Source of the DNA: Achromobacter kerstersii
Lineage (GTDB): Bacteria > Pseudomonadota > Gammaproteobacteria > Burkholderiales > Burkholderiaceae_B
Direction: 5' to 3'
DNA length: 64,000 nucleotides
NCBI RefSeq assembly: GCF_902859595.1
Contig: NZ_CADIJQ010000001.1
Coordinates: 434,001-498,000 of the forward strand
Position numbers and translations under genes: made by a program. This document shows, piece by piece, positions 17,371 through 26,065 of the stretch (the first letter of the stretch is position 1; every line of letters starts with the position of its first letter). The notes beneath the pieces were generated by a model that saw only the letters and a list, made by a program, of their open reading frames with translations, did no database searches and had not been told where the DNA came from.

Positions 17371-17490
17371 CGGCAGCTGCACGGTGCGACGTGGGCAGCG
17401 GCACGTTGCGGCGTGGGCAGTAGCACGTTGCGATGTGGGCAGTAGCACGTCGCGACGTGGGCAGCGGCACGGCGCGACGGGGGCAACGCG
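17371..17490. repeat. 22-bp tandem repeat array
   Basis: Units start at 17391, 17413, 17435 and 17457 (consensus GTGGGCAGYRGCACGTYGCG plus two bases), with partial copies before 17391 and after 17479. The array begins immediately after the stop codon of the citrate-synthase-like gene. Short frames crossing it on the minus strand merely translate the repeat. Confidence 0.85.
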
Positions 17491-17503
17491 CCACGATGCC
17501 GCG

Positions 17504-18025
17504 CTAGGTGGGACGCGGCTTGTGAGCCATCCAGGGCCTGCCATGGAACAGCAGGGTGCAGACTGCGGCGGCGGCCAAGCCGGGTGCGGCGCCCGCGCGC
17601 AAGGCCTCACCGGCAAATCGCAGGCTGTCGCTGTTGACAATCGCCAAGACCAGCGCAAAGCCGTACACGGCGCCGGCGGCGCAGGCCAGTGCAAACGCGG
17701 GCCAGGTAGATTCTGCTGACCATGAAGATGAGGATCGCGCGGGCTTTAGCGCCCCGGCGGTCACGCCGCACATCACTGCCGGTAAACCGCCCACCAGATA
17801 GGCCACCTGCAAACCCTCCAGGTCGCGCATCAATTGCGGAATCGACATCGTGAGCGTCACGACGAGCAAGCCGACAGGCGGGCCGATCACGCCGTAAAGC
17901 AGCGCGCCCGTGATAAGGGTTCGGGTGATGGACCCAGGCGTGTCATCCGGCCGGCGGTGCAGGCAGCGATAGATGACGGCCGCGGCCGCAAGCAGAACGA
18001 TAACGCCAACCAGGTAGAGGTTCAT
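17504..18025 (-). CDS. Hypothetical inner-membrane protein
   Basis: 173 residues with about four predicted membrane helices: near 3-19, 36-62, 72-92 and 108-130, with another hydrophobic stretch near 145-162. The first helix is followed by a basic stretch (RCLHRRPDD). No catalytic or transport motif is recognised. It is flanked by the 22-bp repeat array downstream and, after 55 bp, by the Tgl-like gene upstream on the same strand. The two could share a transcript, but nothing indicates a joint function. Confidence 0.65.
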   Translation of the reverse strand: MNLYLVGVIVLLAAAAVIYRCLHRRPDDTPGSITRTLITGALLYGVIGPPVGLLVVTLTMSIPQLMRDLEGLQVAYLVGGLPAVMCGVTAGALKPARSSSSWSAESTWPAFALACAAGAVYGFALVLAIVNSDSLRFAGEALRAGAAPGLAAAAVCTLLFHGRPWMAHKPRPT

Positions 18026-18080
18026 GGCGCGATTTTGCCATGATCTTCAAGCCCGGCGGGCGCGCGATTCGCGCGTCAGT

Positions 18081-19259
18081 TCAGGCGGCGATAGACATCG
18101 GTGACGGCCTGGGAAATTCGGGCAGCACGATGTCGCAATGGCCCGGCCGCACCCAACGCACCCGCTCACGCGTGGCGTCAATGCAGCCTCCTTCCGCGTA
18201 CACGCCTTGCGGGTCGCGGATGCGCGCCATGCGTTCAAGGATGACGGCGGTGGCGTCCGCGTCGGCCAGTGTCTGCTGCACGCGTTCGTGAACGATTTGC
18301 TCGTCCATGAACAGCTTGCCGGATGCGTCTTTCTGCAAGCCGTGACGCCAGTGGAAAATCTCCACGCACTTTGACGTCCACGTATAGGGGCTGCCGTGTT
18401 CCCAGAAATTATTGAACTGGCCATTGCCCAGATAAAACACCCACGACCCTTCGTAGCCTTCCACATCGGAGGACGCAGCGTCCGGGTTGCGGAACCAGAG
18501 CCGGTCACCCGGCACGTAAAAGCGTTGCGGCAACGGCGCGTCCAGCGATCCGTATTCGTGCAGGAAGGCGTCATGAAAACGCCCGGACATGACCGCACGC
18601 GTTTCCCATTGGCGCTGCAAACGGCGCGCGAGTTCCGGGTTGGCCTGCTGCAATTCCTGCGCAAGGCCCAGCACCGTCACGTATTCCGTCGCCCGGTAGC
18701 AAGAGAACGCATACAACTGGCCCGACGCGTCAGGCTGCGTGGCGCGGCGCAAGCCCTCGATCAGCGAGCGTCCTGGCAGCACGGTAAAGCCGCTGTCTTC
18801 GTGATACGTCCAGAAGTCCTCGGGACGCTCGGCGTGTTCCGTGTCAAACGCCAAGGCCGTCTTGCGCGCGGCTTGGACGATATAGCGGCGGATGCGTACC
18901 GCCGATTTCAATTCCGCGACATCGGGAAACGTGAAGGCGATGGGGCTGGCCAACATCGCCAGCAGAATCTCGCGGTCGAGATCGCCGTCATCAACGTCGG
19001 TCCGCAACCCCAGCCGTTGCGCGATGCCAGTAGTGTCGTAGCCGGGGGCGATGACATCGGCGACGGCCGTACGCAACCAGGCATGCGCGCCCGGTGACGC
19101 GCCGGTCAGGCCTGCGCCGGTGGCCGCATCATGCAGCCCGGATTCCGATAGAAATCGGTCCAGGTCTTGCCGCGCGATGTTTGCCTGACGGGAATCTGAA
19201 GACTCGATACGAATGCCGCCCACGGGCGGAGGAGTCGTGACCTGCTGAAGAAGCCGCAT
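18081..19259 (-). CDS. Protein-glutamine gamma-glutamyltransferase (Tgl)-like protein
   Basis: 392 residues, no signal peptide. Residues 180-290 resemble the Bacillus spore-coat transglutaminase Tgl: a Cys-containing helix (FSCYRATEYVTVLG, Cys187) and the block GDRLWFRNPD ... GYEGSWVFYLGNG (251-280), which parallels the Tgl GD-x-L-x-F-x-NP segment with its downstream catalytic Glu (E270 here). The catalytic His cannot be placed with certainty; H288 is a candidate. The N-terminal 170 residues have no match that I recognise. If active it would cross-link Gln and Lys side chains. This assignment is from motif memory and needs a profile search. Confidence 0.6.
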   Translation of the reverse strand: MRLLQQVTTPPPVGGIRIESSDSRQANIARQDLDRFLSESGLHDAATGAGLTGASPGAHAWLRTAVADVIAPGYDTTGIAQRLGLRTDVDDGDLDREILLAMLASPIAFTFPDVAELKSAVRIRRYIVQAARKTALAFDTEHAERPEDFWTYHEDSGFTVLPGRSLIEGLRRATQPDASGQLYAFSCYRATEYVTVLGLAQELQQANPELARRLQRQWETRAVMSGRFHDAFLHEYGSLDAPLPQRFYVPGDRLWFRNPDAASSDVEGYEGSWVFYLGNGQFNNFWEHGSPYTWTSKCVEIFHWRHGLQKDASGKLFMDEQIVHERVQQTLADADATAVILERMARIRDPQGVYAEGGCIDATRERVRWVRPGHCDIVLPEFPRPSPMSIAA

Positions 19260-19401
19260 GGAATTCGAACCGCGAATGCGGTAGAGATGCTATGCGGAAA
19301 TTGTAGGCAGGCGGCCTTAATTGCACCTGTACGCAAGCTGTATTGCAGCTGTATTGCGGTGGTGTGTGGCGCGTTTCGGCCTCCTGCTTTTGAGCGGTTG
19401 C

Positions 19402-20286
19402 TTATTTGCTGACGTAGGCCTTTTTCGCCGGGTCGAAAACATAAGTCGTGATGTCGGCGGCGCCCAGATGGCGGGTCTTGTTGGGGCCCGAAATCGTCGT
19501 GCCCTTGGGCGTGATCTTCAACGCCGGCATATCGGTCTTGCCGTCGGGCATAAACTCCAATTCGCCGGAGCTGCCCGTGCAGGGCATGACTTCCCCATCG
19601 GCGCACGCCGCGCTGTTGTCTTCTCCGGTCAACACGCCGCCCACGTACGTCCAGACATGGTCGTTACCGTCGCGCTTGAGGCGGTCCGGATTGAAGACCA
19701 GCAAGTCGTAGCCGTCGCTGGTGATGCCGTTGTCAAAGCTGGTGGTTGGCACCGCCAACAGCAGCTTGCCGCCGGGCGTGCGGTGTTCGATCGCTTTGCG
19801 TTTGGGGTCCACGTCGGTACCCCGTTCGTACGCGCCGAACGTGCCGATGGTGGGCTCCATGCCACGGAATTTCCATGGCTTGTCGGAGGCCGGGTCCGTC
19901 AGCGTGAACGTGACTTCCGTAAGGTTGACCTGCGTGCCGGGGCCGACCTGATCTTCGCCCGGTTTGCCATAGCGATCCGCCGTGTCCCACGCGAAGCCGG
20001 TGTAATAGTGCGTGCCTTCGGATTCAAAGGCATGACCGAACCAGTACGTGGCGACGCTGCCGTTCGTGACCTCATACGTGGTCTCGCCCTTGCCGTCCAC
20101 GTCATAAATGGCGTACATCACCGTGGGCGCATCGGGAGGAGTGACCGCCGCAGCGGCTTCCTTGGAGATGGGGGCGGGCGCAGCGGGGGCAGCAGCGGCC
20201 GGCGCCGACAGCGCCGCAAACGCGGCCACAAGCAATCCGGCCAAGGTACTGCGCAGCGTCGGGCTGGCCTTCAGGGTCTGGGTCAT
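19402..20286 (-). CDS. Exported hypothetical protein
   Basis: 294 residues from the ATG at 20286. A signal peptide (TLAGLLVAAFAALSAPAAAA) is followed by an Ala/Pro-rich linker and a beta-rich mature domain with motifs such as GFAWDTADRYGKPGEDQ and two close cysteines (AACADGEVMPC) that may pair. It is acidic and probably periplasmic or secreted. No family is recognised. A longer frame (TTG at 20325) would place extra charged residues ahead of the signal and is less likely. It lies upstream of the Tgl-like gene on the same strand with a 142-bp gap. Confidence 0.72.
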   Translation of the reverse strand: MTQTLKASPTLRSTLAGLLVAAFAALSAPAAAAPAAPAPISKEAAAAVTPPDAPTVMYAIYDVDGKGETTYEVTNGSVATYWFGHAFESEGTHYYTGFAWDTADRYGKPGEDQVGPGTQVNLTEVTFTLTDPASDKPWKFRGMEPTIGTFGAYERGTDVDPKRKAIEHRTPGGKLLLAVPTTSFDNGITSDGYDLLVFNPDRLKRDGNDHVWTYVGGVLTGEDNSAACADGEVMPCTGSSGELEFMPDGKTDMPALKITPKGTTISGPNKTRHLGAADITTYVFDPAKKAYVSK

Positions 20287-20505
20287 GGAGTAGGCGCTTT
20301 CCTGTTGATTTTTTTTGGAACGCAAGGGTGCTGGTTTTTATATTGCAGGCTGATTATCTGTCACGCGCCAAGGCGGGTTAAAACGCCGCAAGATGGGGTG
20401 CCACGCCGTGCGGAGGCGAGTATAAGGGCGCGTGATTGCCATTGGGCTTCATGATATTTCAGGTATTGCTGGGCGGTTACATATCAGGAAACGCGCGTTG
20501 ATTTT

Positions 20506-21849
20506 CTAGTCCCCACCCGGCGCAGGCACCGGATTCGGCGCTGCTGAAAGCACCGGTTCCGCTGCTTCCGCGCCCGGCACGACGTTTGTCAGGTCTTCGG
20601 TCATTTCGTGATCCAGCGCGCCTTGCACCAGGTCTTCCGTTACGCGCATCTCGACGCCGGCTGGCGACATTTGCGCGGCGGCGGCGAAGGGGGCCACCGG
20701 TGCGGGGGCCGGGCGCTCGCCGCGCCGCCAGATGAAGAAGACCATCAAGCTCAGGTTCAGCACTGCAAAACACCAGAAAAAACCGGCGGCGCCGAACGTC
20801 GACATGACGGGTGAAATGGCCAGCGGGCTTAGCGCCGAGCCTAGCGAATTGATCAGCAGCAGCCCCTGAATCATGCGGATCAACGCATCGGCCGGCGCGC
20901 GGTCGGCCGCGTGGCTGACGGCCACCGGATAGATGGCGAACACGCCGCCGCCCAATAGAAACAGCAACACGATCAGCAACGGAGAGCCCGCGGGCAGCAG
21001 CAGAATCAGCAGGCTCAACACGGTGCAGAACACGGCCAGCGCAATCAGCACCACTTGGCGGTCGCGCAGGTCAGACCAACGGCCCACGGGATACTGCAAT
21101 ACCATCGCGCCCAGAATCACGGCGCTCATCATCTTGCCGACGTCGGCCACGTCCAGGCCGATGCGCTGCAAGTACAGCGGCAGCAAGGTATACACGGCGG
21201 CAATCGCCACCCCGGACCCGAAACAGCCCATCACGCCCGTGGGCGTCATGCGGATCAGATGTTGCGGCATTAGCGGTTCAACGCGTTCAACCAGCGGTGA
21301 GATGCGCGGAATGATGACCATCGGCATTACCGACAACGAGGCCAGCAGCCCCGCCACCATGAAGGGCGCCATGTCGCCCAGCTGTGTGAGGGCGCCCAGC
21401 TGAAGCTGGCCCAGCACGCCCGAGCCGTAAAGCGCAATCATGTACAGCGCCAGCAAGCGCCCGCGCATCTTCGGGTCGCCTGCGAGCAGCAGCCAGCTTT
21501 CCACCACCAGAAACACGCCCACGCAGGCCCAGCCATTGATCAGGCGAAGCACGAACCACGCGGTCGGCCCGTAGATCAGGCCTTGCAGCAAGACGGTGAC
21601 GGCGATCAGCGACGCAAAGCTGCTGTAGGCGCGGATGTGGCCGATGCGCGCAATGAGCCGGTCATTGAAGATGGCGCCCAGCGTCAGGCCGATGAAGTAC
21701 GACGACGAAATGATCCCGATGACGGTGGCCGATTCGCCAGCGGCGTCCAGACGCAGCGTAGTCAGAGAGGAGATGAACGCGTTGCCGATGCAGACAACGA
21801 ACAAACCTAGAAGCGGCCCAAGGACTAAGGCCAACAACTGCCGAAACAT
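20506..21849 (-). CDS. Major facilitator superfamily transporter
   Basis: 447 residues with about 12 hydrophobic segments arranged as two six-helix halves. The start at 21849 (MFRQLLALVLGP) is chosen because the longer frame (to 22188) runs through a 7-bp repeat array and has no family likeness. The intracellular loop FNDRLIARIGHIR between helices 2 and 3 is an MFS motif A variant, which supports the fold. The C-terminal tail of about 60 residues is soluble and acidic, unusual but not unique. It resembles the YcaD-like MFS group; the substrate is unknown. Confidence 0.85.
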   Translation of the reverse strand: MFRQLLALVLGPLLGLFVVCIGNAFISSLTTLRLDAAGESATVIGIISSSYFIGLTLGAIFNDRLIARIGHIRAYSSFASLIAVTVLLQGLIYGPTAWFVLRLINGWACVGVFLVVESWLLLAGDPKMRGRLLALYMIALYGSGVLGQLQLGALTQLGDMAPFMVAGLLASLSVMPMVIIPRISPLVERVEPLMPQHLIRMTPTGVMGCFGSGVAIAAVYTLLPLYLQRIGLDVADVGKMMSAVILGAMVLQYPVGRWSDLRDRQVVLIALAVFCTVLSLLILLLPAGSPLLIVLLFLLGGGVFAIYPVAVSHAADRAPADALIRMIQGLLLINSLGSALSPLAISPVMSTFGAAGFFWCFAVLNLSLMVFFIWRRGERPAPAPVAPFAAAAQMSPAGVEMRVTEDLVQGALDHEMTEDLTNVVPGAEAAEPVLSAAPNPVPAPGGD

Positions 21850-22024
21850 GAAATTCTCGAAGGCGGGAGGGGGTGATGACGCATCCGGGCACGCCGGAAT
21901 GAGGCGGGGAGGGGGGAAGCCGGCGGGATTGTAGCGCTGAATACGGAGGGGGCTTTTTTGCGGGCGGCGGGGTGTCAGGAACGAAAGTTGCTGCGTGCGT
22001 CGGCCGCGTGGCATCACGGAAGCC

Positions 22025-22129
22025 GCAAGCCGCAAGCCGCAACCCGCAACCCGCAACCCGCGATACGCGATACGCGATACGCAGGCCGCAATAGGCAAGC
22101 CGCGACCCGCCAGCCGAGATACGCATACC
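22025..22129. repeat. 7-bp tandem repeat array (15 units)
   Basis: Fifteen consecutive heptamers run without interruption from 22025 to 22129. They fall into runs of GCAAGCC, GCAACCC and GCGATAC followed by mixed variants such as GCAGGCC and GCAATAG. The array sits between the divergent MFS gene and a small gene starting at 22143, whose ribosome site (AGGAGA) follows at once, so changes in copy number could alter spacing to a promoter. The rest of the gap (21850-22024) shows nothing else. Confidence 0.88.
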
Positions 22130-22142
22130 CCAGGAGACAACC

Positions 22143-22376
22143 ATGACCGAATCCAAACCCGCACCCGCGCCCAATCCGCCGCCATCACCCCATGTTGATC
22201 GCAGCGACACGGGCGGGACGGGCCAGCCCGTAGCCGATGGCCCGCCGCAGGGCGACGTCAATACCGATCCCAATACCAATTCCGGCTATCCGGCGGGCGG
22301 CTCCCAAGCGCAAGAAGGCAAGGACGCGTTTGGCCGGCCGACTCCTCCGGACGCGCGCGACAAGCCGGCGTCGTAG
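22143..22376 (+). CDS. Small Pro/Gly-rich hypothetical protein
   Basis: A 77-residue, low-complexity, probably disordered acidic protein rich in Pro, Gly, Asp and Asn, without cysteine or hydrophobic segments. The ATG is preceded by CAGGAGACAACC, a strong ribosome site, which is the main reason to call it a gene. Small proteins of this kind occur in many Bordetella-type genomes without known function. It is followed after 53 bp by the acetyltransferase gene on the same strand. Confidence 0.6.
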   Translation: MTESKPAPAPNPPPSPHVDRSDTGGTGQPVADGPPQGDVNTDPNTNSGYPAGGSQAQEGKDAFGRPTPPDARDKPAS

Positions 22377-22429
22377 CACCCGTTGTTGCCTCCAAGAGCT
22401 TGGCGCCCGCCGATAAATAAAGGAATCCG

Positions 22430-23005
22430 GTGTCTATTCCCGCGCTCACTGGTGAGCTGAAGAAAATGCTCGCAGGCGAACTCTATGACCCCTCGGCCGC
22501 CGAGATTCAGCAAGCGCAGGCGGCCACGTTGTCGTGGCTTGCCCGCTATAACGCGAGCCTGTCGCAACCCTTGCCGCAGCGCCGTGAGCTTCTGTGTGAG
22601 CGGCTGGGCGCGGTGGGCCAGGGCGCGGTGATCCGGCCGCCGTTCCATTGCGACTACGGTTTCAATATCAGTTTGGGCGCCGACGTTTTTCTGAACTTCA
22701 ATTGCGTCATTCTGGACGTGATGCCGATTGTTATTGGCGACCGCACGCAAATCGGCCCTGGCGTGCAGATTCTGGCGGCAGACCACCCCCGCGATGCCGC
22801 AACGCGCGACGCGGGCTTGGAATATGGCCGGCCCATTCAGATCGGCAAAAGTGTCTGGATCGGGGCAGGGGCGATAATCTTGCCCGGCATCACAGTGGGT
22901 GATGGCGCAATCATTGGGGCGGGCAGCGTCGTCACGCGCGACGTGCCAAGGGGCGCAACCGTGGCGGGCAATCCGGCGCGCGCACTTGGCAGTCATGCAA
23001 AATAG
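22430..23005 (+). CDS. Maltose/galactoside O-acetyltransferase-like protein
   Basis: 191 residues, the usual length of the Maa/LacA/NodL family. An N-terminal helical cap (ELKKMLAGELYDP) precedes a left-handed beta-helix of hexapeptide repeats (about 65-185). The catalytic His119 is in the motif AADHPRDAATRD. The enzyme would transfer acetyl from acetyl-CoA to a sugar hydroxyl. The GTG start has AAGGA about 6 bases upstream. Neighbouring genes do not define the acceptor. Confidence 0.93.
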   Translation: MSIPALTGELKKMLAGELYDPSAAEIQQAQAATLSWLARYNASLSQPLPQRRELLCERLGAVGQGAVIRPPFHCDYGFNISLGADVFLNFNCVILDVMPIVIGDRTQIGPGVQILAADHPRDAATRDAGLEYGRPIQIGKSVWIGAGAIILPGITVGDGAIIGAGSVVTRDVPRGATVAGNPARALGSHAK

Positions 23006-23123
23006 CGGTTTCGTGCCGATACAAATGCTTTACACCTATACGGCTTGCTTGCCCTACCATCGCGGGTTCTTCAGGCCGGCCAGAACCAGAACACTACTGC
23101 CGCCTCACGCGGACTGAATAAGT

Positions 23124-23489
23124 ATGATGAAAATTCTTTTGGTCGATGATCAGCCGATGCTGATCGACATGTTGAGCGAGTTCCTGCGCAGTGAAGGCTA
23201 CAACGTCACGACGCATACCGATGGGTTGACGGCGTTGCAGCAGATGCTGGATCTGCGCCCCGACCTCGTGATCACCGACTTTTCCATGCCCGGCATGAAC
23301 GGCGCCGCGTTGCTGACCGCCATGCGCGAAAACGCTTATCTGAGCGACACGCCAGTGCTGGTATTAAGCGGCCGTCCCGAGCATGAAATTGATGCAGCCT
23401 GTGAAGGCTACGCGGCGTATCTGTCCAAGCCGGCTGATCCGGCGGAAGTGCTGCGAACCATCTGCCGCGTAACGCGCGCGTCTGCGTAG
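23124..23489 (+). CDS. Single-domain response regulator (CheY-like)
   Basis: A 121-residue receiver domain alone: acidic pocket D8/D9, phosphoacceptor D52 in ITDFSMPG, S82 and K102 (LSKPADP). There is no output domain, so it acts through protein contacts, as CheY or a phosphorelay intermediate does. No histidine kinase is encoded in the window, so its partner must lie elsewhere. Confidence 0.93.
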   Translation: MMKILLVDDQPMLIDMLSEFLRSEGYNVTTHTDGLTALQQMLDLRPDLVITDFSMPGMNGAALLTAMRENAYLSDTPVLVLSGRPEHEIDAACEGYAAYLSKPADPAEVLRTICRVTRASA

Positions 23490-23529
23490 CGTTGCACCCA
23501 ACCCGCCATGCGCCCCATCGCGGGGCGGT

Positions 23530-24267
23530 TTAATCCGCGGAAGGCGCGCCACCCTCATACGGACTCAAGTCCACCCCGGCATCCTGAAACCGCCGCACCA
23601 CCGCACGCAGCGCTTGCGAGCGTGAGGCGGACGCGGTGGCCGCTTCTATGTGCTGCCGGCATTGCGCCATTTCATCGGGGCAACCGTGGTCAGCGGGCAG
23701 CTGACTTGCGTAGAACGCAACATTGATGGCCATCCGCGACACGCTGGCCTCGGTCGGCTTGCCTTCATAGAAGTTGGCCACATCGGCTTTCAGCGCAGCC
23801 ACCGCCTGGCGCCCGACGACGGCGGCGTCCTGGCAATCCGAGAAGGTGGGGGAGCTATCCACTACGCGCATCTTGCCGCACACGAGCGTCAGGCTTGCTG
23901 CCGGCGACATCCCAGGGGGAAGTTCGGCGCGCACCGTTACCGGCTGCGGGGTTGCGAAGGCGGCCATATGCTTGCCGCGTGCATCGCGCTCGATGGACGC
24001 GACGGCGCCAGAGACCAGCAGGGCGTTGTCCATTGAGGCCGGGTGGGGGGCGCTGGCGCCGCGGGCGTAGGCCATCGCAACCGCTACGGCCGGCGCTCGG
24101 GCCAGCCCCTGGCGGCTTCCGATGACCGTCTCGCCACCTTCAAGAAAGGCGTTGAACTCATCGCGCAAGACGGCCTCGAACACGGCGGTTTCAGTCGGGG
24201 TAGGGGAATATGCTGCGCTGCTTAGCGCGGGAAACACTGCGCAGAACAGGGCGATGAAGCGGTTCAT
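23530..24267 (-). CDS. Exported hypothetical protein
   Basis: 245 residues from the ATG at 24267 (an upstream in-frame TTG at 24288 is possible). A short signal peptide (MNRFIALFCAVFPALSSA) leads a soluble mature protein. It contains a probable disulfide pair (LVCGKM ... SDCQDA) and a second close pair, HGCPDEMAQC. No family is recognised. It converges with the response-regulator gene, 40 bp away. Confidence 0.68.
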   Translation of the reverse strand: MNRFIALFCAVFPALSSAAYSPTPTETAVFEAVLRDEFNAFLEGGETVIGSRQGLARAPAVAVAMAYARGASAPHPASMDNALLVSGAVASIERDARGKHMAAFATPQPVTVRAELPPGMSPAASLTLVCGKMRVVDSSPTFSDCQDAAVVGRQAVAALKADVANFYEGKPTEASVSRMAINVAFYASQLPADHGCPDEMAQCRQHIEAATASASRSQALRAVVRRFQDAGVDLSPYEGGAPSAD

Positions 24268-24489
24268 GGATACGGCGTGATCATTCAATGAAGGCGCAAG
24301 ATTAACCCGAGCTTTCTGAGGGGCCGCGATCCGCTTTAGGTCCCGGATGGCAAGGGGTCATTCGAACGGATGAGGACAGGATTACACCCAGACTCATGCT
24401 TTTGGGTGACGCGGCGCGCACGAATCCCGTGCTGGCGGGCAGTACTATTTTCGGGCCAGCCGGATTCGCACAGTGCCTGAGAGGGATGC

Positions 24490-25998
24490 ATGAGCGACAG
24501 CGACGCCACCCGAAAAAAGCCCCCCGGAACGCCACCCGCCGATCCGCGCAAAGCCGCGCTTGAACTGCGCAAGCTTGAACTCGAGATCAAGGCGCTGACG
24601 TTCAAGCAATCACGGCTGGGAAGGCTGACCGAAATCTTGCAGGGCGTGGTGCCGATCCTGGCGATCTTGAGCCTGGTGTGGACGGTGGTTGTCGGGCTGA
24701 ACCAGCAAGAGGCGCAACGTAAGGACGCGGAAAGTGCGCGATTTGAACGCGCATTCGCCAAGCTGGGCAGCAGCGTGCCCAGCGAACGGGTCACGGGTGT
24801 GGCGCAGGCTTCGGCCCTGTTGCATGCGGCGGGGGGCGAGCGCGACAGGGATATTTTGACGGCGCTTGCGAATCAGCTTGCGCTGGACCCGAACCCGGCC
24901 GTTCGAAGTGCGATATTGAATGTGTTGTCGAATCTGGATCACACGACGGACGCGGCAACCTTGAATGCCACGTTGAAGAACATCGTGGACTTGCAGCGGG
25001 TGATGGTGCAATCGGCAGGAATGACGCCGTTTGAGTTGTCGTCGGCGTTGAAGGATGGCCGGGGCATTTATTTCATTCCGGATCTTTCCAACGCGACTGA
25101 GGCCGACCAGCAAACCATCGACGAGACGTTTGTGCGACTGGAAAGCTTGCGTGCGGCGTTGGTGGCGCTGCTGAAGGCGGGCGGGCGCACGCGGCAGATG
25201 GACCATATCTATTGCCCCGATTGCGCCTTCGACGTGTTGAAGGTCGACTTCTCCGAGGTGAGTTTTCAGAACGCCATCTTGCCCGGCACGCAGTGGAACC
25301 TGGTTCGCCTTGCCCGCAGCAGTTTCAAGGACGCGGTTCTCACCGGCGCCGACTTCACGGGGGCCATGCTGGAGGGCGCGGATTTGAGTGCCGACGAAAC
25401 CAACACGCACCGGGAGGAGTACATCGCAGCGAACGCGATTCGCTACCTGTCTGGACCTCAGTTGCCCCGGGTGCTGGATGAGTTCATCACGCGTGCGCCG
25501 ACCTTCATCTGCGCCAACTTGAAGAACGCCAATTTTTCGGGTCGTCTGCTGTTTTCGCGCATTGACGATGACACCACCGACAACGCCAGCGACGGCTTCG
25601 TTCGCGATTTTCTCAGGGCGAACATTGCCGGCGCGGATTTCCGGCAGGCGCGCGAGATGGTCATACGCCGTGTTGAAGCGGGCAGGGAGCAAGACCCCTA
25701 TGTCAGGCTGCATCGGGTGGTGGCCTCGGAGCGCAACCCGAAGGCCTACTACTACACCACGATCGCGTTGACCTACATGGACTTTTTTCAGCGGCGTCGC
25801 AACACCGCGCAAGACCGGGAACACGACCTGACGATGGAGGTCGTGGCGCAATCATTCCTTATGGCTGATAACGTCGAAGAAGCGAAGTTCCCGGAAGGAG
25901 TTCAAGCCGCGATCAAGGCCCTGCGTGCAAAGCCGAGCTCGTTCAATTTCCCGACGTGCGACGTCTACCTGAAAGACCTGCGCAACGCCCAGCCTTAG
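24490..25998 (+). CDS. Membrane-anchored pentapeptide-repeat protein
   Basis: 502 residues. A charged helical N-terminus (about 20-42) leads a single transmembrane segment (51-70), then a second helical region (75-230) with a pattern like short alpha repeats. Pentapeptide repeats appear in two blocks (VDFSEVSFQNAIL and FKDAVLTGADFTGAMLEGADL near 255-305; FICANLKNANF and FLRANIAGADF near 340-385). They would form a right-handed quadrilateral beta-helix. Two cysteines (YCPDC) precede the first block. Such proteins often act as scaffolds or DNA mimics; this one is tied to the inner membrane. Function unknown. Confidence 0.8.
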   Translation: MSDSDATRKKPPGTPPADPRKAALELRKLELEIKALTFKQSRLGRLTEILQGVVPILAILSLVWTVVVGLNQQEAQRKDAESARFERAFAKLGSSVPSERVTGVAQASALLHAAGGERDRDILTALANQLALDPNPAVRSAILNVLSNLDHTTDAATLNATLKNIVDLQRVMVQSAGMTPFELSSALKDGRGIYFIPDLSNATEADQQTIDETFVRLESLRAALVALLKAGGRTRQMDHIYCPDCAFDVLKVDFSEVSFQNAILPGTQWNLVRLARSSFKDAVLTGADFTGAMLEGADLSADETNTHREEYIAANAIRYLSGPQLPRVLDEFITRAPTFICANLKNANFSGRLLFSRIDDDTTDNASDGFVRDFLRANIAGADFRQAREMVIRRVEAGREQDPYVRLHRVVASERNPKAYYYTTIALTYMDFFQRRRNTAQDREHDLTMEVVAQSFLMADNVEEAKFPEGVQAAIKALRAKPSSFNFPTCDVYLKDLRNAQP

Positions 25999-26065
25999 GT
26001 CGTGCTTTCGCTCATGCCTGCCTTTGCTCATGCCCGCATTCGCTGGCGACTGCGTACGCGTATCC

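Noticed and set aside
17371..17490. CRISPR array
   Set aside because: The copies are contiguous with no unique spacers, and no cas genes are present.
17306..17694. Short repetitive proteins on the minus strand
   Set aside because: They only translate the 22-bp tandem repeat.
21850..22188. N-terminal extension of the MFS transporter
   Set aside because: The extra residues run through the 7-bp repeat array and repeat its translation; the MFS fold begins at 21849.
24610..25851. Minus-strand frame of 413 codons
   Set aside because: It is antisense to the pentapeptide-repeat gene, rich in Arg/His/Gln and without homology signals.
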